Source: Costus lasius
Lineage: Eukaryota; Streptophyta; Magnoliopsida; Zingiberales; Costaceae
NCBI GenBank assembly: GCA_027563935.2
Contig: JANVAS020000222.1
Coordinates: forward strand, 2,728,001 to 2,792,000
Reading direction: 5' to 3'
Length of the DNA stretch: 64,000 bases
Position numbers and translations under genes: made by a program. The number at the start of each line of letters is the position of its first letter. The first letter of the stretch is position 1. Positions 36,134 through 47,400 of this stretch are shown here, one piece after another. The notes beneath the pieces were generated by a model that worked only from the letters and a program-made list of their open reading frames with translations, was not told where the DNA came from and made no database searches.

Positions 36134-38546
36134 AACACATAAGGCTCAAATTTTGCTTGTCCTCAAGCAAAAATCAAAATTTGAAATCAAAATTTGATTA
36201 AAAGAATAACCTTTTCATGCTCAATAAATTTCTAAAATACAACCTATTAATGAAAATTTCCATCAATTACTTTATAAAACTTCAAGTAAACATATCATCC
36301 TTATAACTCAACCCTCTAGATCCACAATTCAATCAAATAAAATTTCGCAACTTGTACAATAAATAGAATATCAATCTCAAGACTTCATCTAATTTCAATT
36401 TATGACTATCAACTTTTGTTTACAGGAATAGGATTTTCAAGATCTTTTTCCACACATAATATTATTATTATTATTATTATTTTCATTTATTTTGTTATTT
36501 TTGCATGGATGGCACACTTTTCATTTTGACTTCAACCCTTATCTTTGGTACCACTGTCAATTTTACACAGTGCCAAGTAGAGGAGTCTTATTCTTTTTCA
36601 CTCTCATTAATTTTTTGTAGACTTCAACTCATGTCTTAGGTACCACTATCAATTTTACATAGTGCCAAGTAGGGGAGTCTCTCACTTTATTTGGATCAAG
36701 GAATCTTTCTTCCCAACAAATAGCAAATAGCATAAATATCAACTAAATTAATCAATCAACATCAATTCAAAAATCACACTCATATGCTCATTTTATTCAA
36801 AAGAACAATTTCACTTTTAGATTTTATCCCTTAAATAACATATCCACCCAAAATCTCATGCATCAACTAATGTCAAATTTTAAAAATAGATATGTATTGA
36901 AGAAATAAATCTAACATGATAGGGTTTGTCATGAATTTGATTTTCATCATCAAGAATCAAACAAGTTATCATCAATATATATCAAGAGTATTCTCATCAT
37001 CATAGAAAAATCCATGCAAGTCACAAAAATTTTCAAACACCAAAAATATCAATATCGATGTAAAAGGTGTAAAACATCAACAATATGAGATGTAAAGTGA
37101 TATATCTGTATAAACACATAAGGCTCAAACAATGCAAGGGATGCAGAGTGATAGAATTTTTAGGAGAAGAAAAGTGTAGATCAAATAATCACTAGAAAGT
37201 GCAAATAATACTCACAAAACTATATAGCAAGCTCTGACCAAAAATACATAAGGCTCAGACCAAAAATGGTGTCGGGGCAGATGCTGCAAAGTCCAAAGAT
37301 GTGCCTTTTTGAAAATTTTCTGCAAAATTTAAGGTACATAAGGCTCACATAAGGCTCAGATCAAAAACAGTCTCAAAAAATAATAATAATATAAATAATC
37401 TCAAGAGAGGATCAGAGATGTCACCGAAGGTCTGAAGAGTGCCGGTGGAAAAAGTCGAGCAGGCAAGAAGTAGAGGTGAACGGAAGCTAGCTGAAAAGCT
37501 GCTGTCAATGATGATGATGCCGACAGTAGAGTGAGTAATCTCTAGTGGCCTGCTAGAGATCACAGTCCTGGAGGTGAGATCGTCGGCCGGTGGTTGTGAG
37601 AGATAGCACTACAAAAATAAAAAATCAGTCACTAATAAATATTCTACTGCATAAATAAAGTTAATAGAATAAGAGGCAGTAGAAGAAGTAAGAGTCTGCA
37701 TATGGTATGATCCAGTGTCGACGGTTGGATACAGTGATGTCAGAGGCAGATGCAGTGGTGGCTAGAGGTGGAAGATAGTTGCTCTTGAAGATTTCTGAAT
37801 CTGGATGCAAAATAAGCAATAACTGGTAGAAAGCAAACTGTGCAGTTTTTGAATTTTTTTTATGAAAAGTAGCCATACCCTAGAATAAAATTTAATGATC
37901 CAAATAGGAAATGGACAGAACCATGAAATAGAATAAGATATGTTCTTTTCAGAAGTATAAAAATCAAAGGATCAAAATCTATCAGAAATTTAGGGCATCA
38001 GCAGTAAGAAGGCTACTCAGATTACAAAACTACAAAAACTGCAAAAACTACACAAAAGTTAATTAAATTCAAAAAGTTGCTATGTGTCCTAGAATGATCC
38101 ATGAACTTTAAAATTCAGCAAAAATATCCAAAAGATAGACAAAGATGAGTACTTCCATGTTGTGCCAAAAATCAAAAATTTTCGCAACCGAGTTTCTTAA
38201 AATCGCAGCGAGAAAACACCAAGACAGAAAGCAGAAAGTAGAGTTAAAATACGGTACTGTAAAATGTCTTACGGCAGTGCCGTAATTTCACAAAATTTCA
38301 GAAACGAAAACCCTCAAGATTACGGCACGTGAAGTCGAAAACGGTCAGAAAATACGGTACCGTAAAGAGAATACGGTACCGCCGTAAAATCCAAAAAACT
38401 CTCGGGAGAAATCAACACAGATTACGGGAGTGAAATAGATTATGGCAGTGCGGTATTTTGCGCAAAAATTTGCTTTCCTTGCAAAAATAAAAGAAAAATT
38501 AATTCTAAAAATAAACTAAAATAAAAGAAACTAAACTAAGCAAAAG
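36134..38546 (-). other. 3' internal non-coding region of element E
   Basis: No coding sequence. It holds the CTTGAGGACAAGC element near the LTR, five copies of ACATAAGGCTCA (36137, 37116, 37246, 37336, 37347), a hairpin pair at 36552-36572 and 36644-36664, a short ATT repeat near 36464, and TACGG palindromes at 38240-38460. Much of it parallels G 22905-24560. Confidence 0.7.
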
Positions 38547-38573
38547 TGCTTGGGTTGCCTCCCAAGAAGTGCT
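38547..38573 (-). other. Athila signature hairpin in element E
   Basis: Same core (TTGGGTTGCCTCCCAA) as at 13733-13759 of F. It lies 36 bases past the end of the gag-like frame, so the entire protease-RT-integrase block is absent between them. Confidence 0.6.
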
Positions 38574-38608
38574 AATTTTAGGTCCATAGCTTGACCAAAA
38601 CTCAAACA

Positions 38609-40054
38609 TCATGGTGAAGCAGGTGAATCAGTACCAAAATATATAGCATGTAATTTCTTTCTTTTCCGTTGTCCAAAAAGTTCAGCCACTAATCCAGATA
38701 TCCAAAATTTCAAGTAAATCATAATTGAAGTGGCTCTCTCAAATGTGCAGAAATTAAAATCAAAATTTTCAATGATCTTCCTATGTTTATCAATAAGCAG
38801 AATCATTAGTCCTTTTTTCAAAATTATACCTTCAATCACAATAGGACTTATATCAAAATATTCAAGCATTGGATCATCATAATAATTTTTATGTCTTTCA
38901 TTAGGCTCCACAATAAAAATCAAAATTTCAAATTCATCAAAAGATTCAACAAAAGATAAGGGCAAAACATCAGAGTGAGATTCATCAGTGTTTGTAACAT
39001 TCAAATCTTTTTCAATTTCCTCATGTTCATCATCAAACAATTTTTCAATATCAAAATTATCAACAAAATCAAGATGAGACTCTTATAAATCAATTTCCTC
39101 ATACCTCCCCACAAATAATTCATCATTAGAAAAGTCAAAATCAGAATCATATGAAAAAGAATTAATAGAATCAGAATTAACCACAAGAGATTTATCATTA
39201 ATTTCCAAAATATCACCAAAATCAAAGTGGGGCTCATCAATGTCTGTAATTTTCAACCCTTTATCAAACTCATCAGATTCAACCATAAATGATATAACAT
39301 CAAAAGAATCAATTTCATCAAAAGAGGGTTTTTCAATTTCAATTTCCCCAATCTTTTCCATAATTAAATTATTAGAAGAATCAATTTTACAATCATCAAA
39401 TTCAGAGTGAGATTCATGAATATTCACAAAAGGCTCAATCTCAAAACAGTCATGATCGCAGGGGGAATTTTCTAAATCAAGTTTTTTAGTATCAAACTCA
39501 AATAACCATGCTTGTTGTGCAATCTGGGTTTCTAGCAATTCAGTATTAGCAGTCAAAGATTCTTCTTGATAAGAAATTTGATTAACATAACCCTTAAGAT
39601 CATCAAGATGCTTTCTTTGATCTGCCAGCATTTGGTCTAAAAATTGATTTTGTTTAGCAAAAAATCTTTCTCGATCAGCCATGAATTTTTTACATATGGA
39701 TTTTAGGCTAGATATTTCAGTATCCTCAAAGCATGGCACAGAAACATGATCAGAGCAATCATCATAAAAAGAAGTTTGATTTTCCCAGCTAGAATCATAA
39801 TGATCATCTTGATAGCACGGTGAATTAGAATTTGCATGATATCTAAATTGACATTCATAAGCATAATGATCAGAAGACTTACAAATATTACATGTAACAG
39901 AATAAGAGTATAATTTAGCTAATTCTGCAATAGACATATGTGAATAATCTTTATGCTCACCTTGTTGCATGTATACCTGACCTCTTTCAGAAACCCATGA
40001 ATTTTGATAAAAAGACATATCTTCAAATCTACCAAAAAGATAATCCAACACCAA
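38609..40054 (-). pseudogene. Gag-like acidic protein of element E
   Basis: Two open stretches in one frame (40054-39083 and 39040-38609) separated by a stop near 39083. Reading down: NSWVSERGQVYM (matching the NQWTSERGVRY of F's gag), a zinc knuckle CNICKSSDHYAYEC with all CX2CX4HX4C residues, a glutamine/lysine-rich helical part (FFAKQNQFLDQMLADQRKHL, LLETQIAQQAW), then a long Asp/Glu/Ser/Phe-rich tail with recurring ESHSEFDD-, EPHFDFGD- and ESHLDF-like units. It corresponds to the C-terminal half of Athila gag; the capsid core is missing. Role unknown; nucleic-acid binding by the knuckle is plausible. Confidence 0.65.
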
Positions 40055-40240
40055 TCAAATAAGATTTTTTTTTTCAGAATATATAAAGACACAAGCAAAT
40101 AAAATTTTCAGAAATCACAGTTTTGCCACAACTGTGAATATCCAAAACCAGCAAAAATAGAAAACAAAGTTAAATATAAAAGCAAATAAAACTTAGTCTA
40201 GCAATACTAACAACTATTTTGATATTAACAAAACTAAGGT
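40055..40240 (-). other. Leader of element E
   Basis: A short non-coding leader between the gag-like frame and the primer site. It resembles 16430-16503 of F (shared CTAGCAATAC/CCAGCAATAC stretch). Confidence 0.5.
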
Positions 40241-40253
40241 CCCCGGCAGTGGC
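40241..40253 (-). promoter_or_regulatory. Primer binding site of element E, split by a solo LTR
   Basis: CCCCGGCAGTGGC here continues as GCCT at 42853-42856 beyond the inserted LTR. On the minus strand this is a tRNA-Asp-type site (compare TGGCGCCGTTGCCGGGGA) with a few changes. The last 5 bases are the target duplication GTGGC. Confidence 0.8.
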
Positions 40254-42847
40254 TGTAAGATCCAGAAATTTATTAGCAGGTAAGAAAAATAAAGTTTTGG
40301 TTATCTAGCATTTTTGTGGAAGTTTTTCAATGAGATAATGTATCGATTTGTGTAGTTTCCTGCTATGTAAAAATATGTGTCGCGGAGAGGATTCGAACCT
40401 GCGACTTAAGGTGTAGAGTGTGTGCTGCACGCCACTAGGCTAGTGGTGTCTATCTATTAGAAACGGGTAAGATCCCTTGTTAAGGGTGAGGTGGAGAATA
40501 ACTTATACTAAAGGGTTATTGGATCTTCCACTTATGTTTGCTATTGGGTTTGGATTCTTTGGAGGTTTAGTGGGTAGAAAACGAAAGCTTTAGAGGGTTC
40601 ACTCACGTTTTCCCTCTTGCTCACGATTTTCTCCTTAGGTGAAGGTGGCGGCTTGCTTTCTTCTCCCTTCTCCTCTTCTTGTGGCCGGCGGCAAGTGGTG
40701 GTGGAGGCGACTTCCGGCGGCTCTTGGGTGTTTCCGGCGACGTGTGTGGCGTGAGGGTGAGTGGCTTGGAGGAAGAACCGAATTGAAGGTGAGTGGATTT
40801 TCTCCTTCACCTAGTTCACGAATATTGTATGTGTTGCTTGTTTAAGAGTAGATTAATGCATAGAAATATGGCATGCACTCTTGATTTCAAGTTGTACACG
40901 TTTCTTTGTTCTTCCCTAAATTTCAAAACCCTAGTTTGCATGACAATTAGGGCTTTTCATCTCTAAGACTTCTAATCATCAATTAGACCTTGATTAATCA
41001 TGTATGTGGCTTTAGATTTTCAATGGCATGAAGATTAGGGCTAGATTGAGAATTTCGCCCTTCTTCATGAAATTACGCCCAAATGTGTGGGTACGAATTG
41101 GGGCAAACCTGATTTTCATGAAATTAGGTATATGAGGACTCTACTGTAATTTTTTGGGAATTTTTGGAAATAATAATTTCTGTTGACCGAAATTGACCTA
41201 GGGGTAATTCGGTAAATTTTCTAGTTAAATTGGGGGAAAACTTGAAATTACGAATCTAAGGATCATGAGGGATGTAATGACTATTTTTACGAAATTTTTG
41301 GATAAGTTTTCCTGCATGACTTAAACTTTAAACTAGGGGCATTTCTGTCTTTTGTTATAAGAACTAGGAGAAAACTATGATTTTGTGATTTCCTGTATTC
41401 ATGTTATCTACGGATGAAATTTGGTGAATTTTCGGTATTAATATGTATTTTTAGTTGAATGGTGTATGTAGGAAGTATTGATGAGAAATATTGAATGATA
41501 ACCTTGGATGATAACTTAGAAAAGGTTAAACCATGTTTGCATGAAATTTAAGGACCTTTTCTGAACTTGATTGATGTGATGTTCGAGACAATGTTTGTGT
41601 TGTATGCACTCGATAAGGGTCATAGGCTTGAATGGACTGAACCTAAGGGTCAACTAAAGCACTCAGTGAACAGTCATTCTGATTTGGGGTTGGGGAATCC
41701 ACCCAACCTATTCTGATTTGTTTCCAGTAATGGAGGGACTGTTCTAGAGTCTAGTGACCAGGTTAGGGGTTCAGGTTTCTGGTTTGTGTTAAGGGTATTT
41801 TGTCCAAGTGATAAACCTTTTGAGAGTTGGGTGTTTGAAACAAAGTGTCACGTCTTGGTCAGACGGGGGCCACCTCTTGAATTCATTCACCTTCCGTTCT
41901 GTTCTGTTTGTGTTCCCGGTAAGGGGGTGTGGTTGAGGGTCGTCGAGCAAAGTGCCACGTCGTGACCTGGCGGGGGCCACCTCTTGAATCTACGCCTCAC
42001 CATTGTTTGTTGCAAGTTACTCTCAGTGCCTTGACGAGGGCCGGGTTGGACCCATGGGGTCAATTCTGAAATCACTGGACAATAGTTGTGCGATTCTTAG
42101 TCTGTTAGCCGGATAGGCTGTTTTGTGTCTGGTTGCCCAAGGTTGTGGGTGTATTGTTTTCTGATCACGATTGTGATTTATGGTTTTCGGTTTTCTTATG
42201 TATTATACTTTGACATATTCCGTTAAAAGCTTTGAAAAGATATCTGCATCTATTTTTGATTGTATATTAGTGGATGGTCGAACGAGACTATCTACTCACT
42301 GAGCCGTGTAGCTCATTCCACGATATTTCCAGATGCAGGACAGGAGCCTACAGCGTGAGCGGATGTTTAATTTTCTGACTTGATATTTTGGGGCCTGCGA
42401 GCCTGTGCTTTTTGAGGGCCGGATGTGGCCGAGGTTTTTATGATTCTATTCATTGACATGTTAGCCGGATGTGGCTGTTAGTTTTCGACTACTGTGATAT
42501 TGTTGCCGGGTTGGCATTTGGTTTTGATATGACTGTTAAACCGAAGGCTTAAGCCTGTTTTCGGTGAATTCTGTTTTGTTCAGTGTCATTTGATTATGGT
42601 GGTTTATTAGTTTGATGTTGTGATAAAGATTAAGAGTTTTGATTTCGAAATGGTATGTTTTAGCTTGTGTTATGGAGCATGTACAGGAATTTCCTTAGTT
42701 TTTCTGGGGACATGCTGTCGAAATTTTCCGAATCGTTTTCCGTAAGCTATCATTCCCTAGCATCTGTCTTGTCCTTTTGTGTGTGACGTTCGCTGTTCTT
42801 CCGCGGTTTATGTCTGTGATTGGGGTTTATTCTGAGGGGATGTTGCA
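40254..42847 (+). mobile_element. Solo chromovirus-type LTR with GTGGC duplication
   Basis: TGTAAGATCC at 40254 to GGGATGTTGCA at 42847, 2594 bp, with GTGGC at 40249-40253 and 42848-42852. No primer site or polypurine tract is attached. Same family type as the T2 LTR at 59389-62700: shared ends, the tandem GGGGGCCACCTCTTGAA units (about 41850-42000), and a GC-rich segment at 40640-40760. A tRNA-like box pair lies at 40377-40449. No coding sequence. Confidence 0.93.
40377..40449 (-). other. tRNA-like sequence with A and B boxes inside the solo LTR
   Basis: On the minus strand TAGCCTAGTGG (40442-40432) fits the A box and GGTTCGAATCC (40399-40389) fits the B box. Their starts are 43 bases apart, as in a tRNA gene. 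Acceptor and anticodon stems do not fold convincingly, so this is a tRNA-derived remnant or internal polymerase III promoter, not a functional tRNA gene. Confidence 0.55.
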
Positions 42848-42862
42848 GTGGCGCCTAAAACT

Positions 42863-43079
42863 TGATAGCCCGAAAGGGAACACTACGAGTCTGGCACGCG
42901 TGTACCTTGGACTAATCCCCGGCAATGGCGCCAAAAACTTGATAGGACCAAAGTTATTTAGCGTGTACCTAGGACTAATCCCCGGCAACGGCGCCAAAAA
43001 CTTGATAGCCCGAAAGGGAACACAACAAGTTTGGCACGCGTATACTTTGGACTAATCCCCGGCAATGACGCTAAAAACT
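42863..43079 (-). repeat. Tandem primer-site/leader units in the 5' LTR of E
   Basis: CCCCGGCAATGGCGCCA (42917-42933), CCCCGGCAACGGCGCCA (42980-42996) and the decayed CCCCGGCAATGACGCTA (43057-43073) each end in AAAAACTTGATAG. Spacings are 63 and 77 bases. Units at 42863 and 43003 begin with CCCGAAAGGGAACAC-type leader. Confidence 0.9.
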
Positions 43080-44943
43080 TGATAGGATTCCGCAAGTGCA
43101 CGGAATTATCGAAGTAATAAAAATATCGATCCACAGAGACCTACGTGTTAAGTACCAAATAGTTGTATTCTCACTAGCTAAGCAATCGAGTATGATGCGA
43201 GTAAACAATAGGAAAGCGCACAAAATAAGAGATAATCAAAGAGAGATACATGGGACTAGGGTTTCATCCATCTTAACTTCAATGATTTGATATATAAAAG
43301 GTTCGTCAATCAAATCTTGCTAAAATAAAGACCTAATTTACTTCATAAAAGGATTATCTCACTTTCGTGCAGATAACCACGCAAAGATAAATCCTCACTT
43401 TCGCGTAAGATTTATCCTAGGATAAAGATAAGTAAATCATCGATCAGAGAATTCAAAGATCACTTTCGTGCATCCGAGTCTCTACACTAGTTTTACTCAT
43501 GGATCTCCAACGTTCCGATCCTTGCTTTCGCACAAGATCTCCACGTTTGACAAATAGACTCGATCTATAGATTCATGTTATAATCATGACAATTAATTTA
43601 CTACAACAGATCAAATTAGATCTAACCTAAGGAAGAGATCCTAACATGCAATTCTAGGGTTCCAAGTTCTCAAGCAAATCACCTTTCAGTCTCATTGCGA
43701 AAACTCTAAAAACATAATTAGTAATATAGACTTATAGAGAGTCTAACCACAATCCATCACAAAAGTAAAATTATCATAGCAAAAATTATCATGACGAAAA
43801 TAGAAGAGTTATCTAATCATTAAGAATCAAGGGGATTACACCCCATGTCCCAAAAGAGTGTTAAGCTAGCATGGAGGAAAAAAAATACAATGAATCATAG
43901 TTTAGAACAATTAGAAATCAGAGAAGGAGAAAAAAAAACAACGTTACAACACGGGTGTAATGTAAATTACACCTGTAATTTCATGATGAACTGCGCTGTC
44001 ATTGCTGTTTTGTTGATTCCTCCTCCGATCGGACTCCAAACGCTCTGAAACTTCTATGGCATCCTTCTCTCGTCCAGGCGAAGCTTCTGAGTGAAAATCA
44101 CAGCCTGAGGTGCCCTCTACGCCTCTCGGCGTGAGGCCAAACTCTAGCTGCCTCTTTGGCGATTTCTCCCTCGATACTAGATAAAAGTTCATCTTCCACT
44201 TCGAGGGTCTTCTCTTCTTAAAGATGAGTCCTCCATAATTTTCTGATTTCGATTTGGAGCTCTAGATCAAAAGTTATGGCCCGCGCAAGATTCGGACTCG
44301 TAAAAAACACATTTTTGACTGGGAATTATGGCAGTGTAATATGTTACGGCACTGCCATAAAATCGCTTGAGTGTTCTGTTCTGGAGACGCTGGGAAATAC
44401 GGTACCGTAATATCATTTACGGAAGTGCCGTAATTTCAGTCGAGTTCTCTGGTCTGAAGTCTTCACAAAATACGGCACTGTAAACTTCTTCACGGTGGTG
44501 CCGTAAAATCAGTTGAACACTCTGGTCTGAAACGTTGGAAAATACGGCCCGTGTAATTCTTTACGGCAGTGCCGTAAAATCACAAAAGCTTTCTGTTCGG
44601 AAAATCACCAAAATACAGCCGTGTTCTTGATAATACGGTAGCCGTGAAAATACGGTACTGTAAAATAGTTTACGGCACCGCCGTATTTTGGTTCTTAGCT
44701 TCGATTTTCGTGAAATTTGTTGTGTGACTTCTTCTTGATGATGGGAACTCTTCCATGTAATTTGATTTTGCTTAAAAACGCCCAAAATTGTGCCTTTTTG
44801 CCTGAAAATCATGAAAAACCAAAATAGAAGTAGACTTTGCAATATTTGATGGATTCAGCATAAAAACAAGTAAAAGATCCTCAATTTAGCATGAAAAGGT
44901 ATTTAAAATGATACAAAATATACTACATATTTTGGTGTCATCA
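42863..44943 (-). mobile_element. 5' LTR of element E, with three primer-site copies at its end
   Basis: Left edge TGATAGCCC at 42863, right edge GTGTCATCA at 44943, 2081 bp. Compared with the other LTR it has extra primer-site units at the end and lacks about 55 bases near 43465, where a copy between two CTTTCGTGCATCCGA repeats has been lost. TACGG palindromes at 44330-44690. Confidence 0.88.
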
Positions 44944-46819
44944 CTACCATTCAGTTATTATTGTCCAAAGTTAATAGGATTGGTAGAGAAAAATGGTTGC
45001 TTAAGGCCTCGATCAAAAGCTGAACTTCATCGATTTCAAAAGCTATGGTACCCTCCTTCAAGAGAAATAATTTCATCAAGTGGAAGAATTTCTAATACTC
45101 GGGGTTTGGGATATCAAGAACCTGAAAGAGTCATCGGATGAATCAACTTACCAACTTCCTTTTCACACTTGTAATGTGGTGTCAATATGTGAAGTGGAAG
45201 AAGAGCCAAATAACCAAGGCATGGAAGAGTTCAAGAAGGCGCCCAAAGGATTAGAATACGAGGGGCAAACCACTTGTGATGATTTAGTGGAGATCAATCT
45301 TGGATCTAAAGAAGACATTAAACCTGCTTTTATAAGCGTCTTGCTCTCAGAAGATGAAGGAAGTCAATTGAAGATGCTTCTATAAGAATTTAGCGATTGT
45401 TTCGCTTGGTCGTATAAGGAAATGCCTGGACTAAATCCGGAAATTGCTACGCATAAGCTAGCCATTAATCCTGACAACACTCCAATAAAGCAAGCTCCAA
45501 GACGAATGCGGATAGTGTTGGAGGAACAAATTATTGTTGAAATTAAGAAGCTTATTGAGGTAGGCTTCGTTAGAGAAGAGAAATATGCAGACTGGATAGC
45601 AAGCATTGTTCTAGTGAAGAAGAAGAATGGACAAATTCGAGTCTGTGTCGATTTCAGAGACTTGAACAATGCTTGTCCAAAAGATGACTTCCCTCTCCCT
45701 ATTTCGGAAGTGATGACAGATTCGGTGTCAAACTACGAGATATTCTCATTCATGGACGGGTTTTCTAAACATAACCAAATCAAAATGGCACCAGAAGATG
45801 AAAGACATACATCATTTTGTACACCAATTGGTATATACTGTTGCACAGTGATGCCATTCGGACTTAAGAATGCAGGTGCAACATACCAAAGGGCAATGAC
45901 GAAGATTTTTGATGACCTGATTCACAAAATTGTTGAATGTTATATTGATGACTTGGTCGTTAAATCGCAATCTAAAATAGACCATTGGCAAGATTTAAGA
46001 ATAGTGTTTACTCGCATTCCTAAACATAATCTTAAGATGAATCCTCTCAAGTGCGCATTTGGGGTATCGTCAGGAAAGTTCCTTGGGTTTATCGTGAAAC
46101 ACAGAAGAATTGAGATAGACCCATCAAAAATAAAAGTTATCACCGAAATGTCACCTCCGAGAAATCTAAAAGAGCTTAGATCATTTCAAGGGCGCCTGAC
46201 ATATATTAGAAAATTTATTTCCAATTTATCTGGACGAATCCATCCCTTCTCAAAATTAACCAAGAAAGATGCTCCATTTATTTGGGATGATGCTTGTCAA
46301 AAGGCTTTTGAAAATGTCAAAGAATATCTATTGCATCCTCCAGTCCTTAGCGCACCAATTGTTGGAAAGCCTTTAATTTTATACACTACGGCGTTGGATA
46401 CATCTTTAGGAGCTTTACTAGCTCAGAACAATGATGATGGAAAGGAAATTGCCCTGTACTATCTCAGTCGAATGTTTGTGGGGGCAGAAAGTTCATACTC
46501 TCCTATTGAAAAGCAATGCTTAGCTTTGGTTTTTGCTGTCAAGAAATTAAGGCACTATCTTCTTGAGCATAAAATCCAACTTATATCGAAAGTTGATCCT
46601 TTGCGATACCTCATGACAAGGCCAACATTAACTGGACATCTAGCTAAATGGGCAGTGTTACTCCAGGAATTTGATATAACATATGCATCATAGAAAGCAA
46701 TAAAAGGACAAGCGTTATCTGACTTTTTGGCGGCACATCCCCTTTTAGATAATTCACCTCTCACATATGATTTTCCAGATGAAGAGGTATTGAATGCAAA
46801 TGACATTGAAAAGTATTGA
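44944..46819 (+). pseudogene. Tat-type reverse transcriptase and RNase H (element D)
   Basis: It continues the protease frame after E (44949), shifts frame near 45110, and passes a TAA at 45383. The RT (from about 45422, MPGLNPEIATHKLAINP) shows VKKKNGQIRVCVDFRDLN, MDGFSKHNQIKM (first catalytic Asp), MPFGLKNAGATYQRAM and YIDDLVV (45940), the catalytic YxDD. The thumb and gypsy-type RNase H follow (TTALDTSLGALLAQ, then YSPIEKQCLALVFAVKKLRH). A TAG at 46691, where relatives have glutamine, and a TGA at 46817, where they have tryptophan, end this part. RT would copy the element RNA into DNA; here it is inactive. Confidence 0.88.
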
Positions 46820-47400
46820 GAGCTTTATTTTGATGGAGCATCCTCCATTCAACCAGCTATTAGCCCCGACACCCCGAAAGTAAAGTCAGGAATTGGTCTA
46901 GTTTTCATTACTCCTGAAAAAGTTATATTATACTATTCCCTAGCACTTACAGAATCCTGCACCAATAACGAAGCTGAATATGAAGCCATAATTGCTGGAC
47001 TTGAACTCGCAAACGAAATGAAGATTGACAAATTGCATGTGTATGGGGATTCGCAACTCATCATTAGGCAAGTGACTAGTGAGTATAAGATCAAGAAGGC
47101 AGAATTGCATAAATATCATATTAAAGCAAAGGAGCTTTTGGAGAAAATTCCTTGCGTTATTTTAACACGCATACCTAGAGCTGTCAATGGTAAAGCAGAC
47201 GCTTTAGCACGGCTTGCTAAGGAATTGGCTAATCCTATTAGTGAGCAGATCAATGTGAATGTCAGGAATAGAAGATTGATCGCACCGGCAAATATGAATG
47301 CTGAAGATGAAGATACGCATATGGATGATGCATTGAAAATCATGATAGCAACTCAACAAGAAGATGATTGGAGAGACACTTTTCTTAATTATTTTAAGAT
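46820..47400 (+). pseudogene. Archaeal-type second RNase H domain (element D)
   Basis: ELYFDGAS, then GIGLVFITPEKVILYYSLAL, NNEAEYEAIIAGLELA, YGDSQLIIRQV and RAVNGKADALARLA keep the catalytic Asp, Glu and Asp positions of an archaeal/plant-type RNase H. This second RNase H between the gypsy RNase H and integrase is a hallmark of the Tat branch. The frame is the same as RT and is open from 46820 to 47614. Confidence 0.82.

Larger units (their letters stand above)
34143..44943 (-). mobile_element. Element E: complete non-autonomous Athila-like element with CTACC duplication
   Basis: Direct CTACC at 34138-34142 and 44944-44948. LTRs at 34143-36133 and 42863-44943. Internally only a gag-like frame (40054-38609) is present, with no capsid core, protease, RT or integrase. 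Removing E restores a smooth D reading frame (SIKIVEVLP before, FSYYCPKLIGLVE after), which proves the insertion. The primer site is split by a solo LTR at 40254-42847. A 190-bp sample of the two LTRs shows 6 differences by eye. Confidence 0.93.

Noticed and set aside
40389..40442. A functional tRNA gene
   Set aside because: A and B boxes are present but acceptor and anticodon stems do not pair convincingly.
40639..40845. Small open frames in the GC-rich segment of the solo LTR
   Set aside because: The matching segment of the T2 LTR (around 62030-62160) does not keep the frame.
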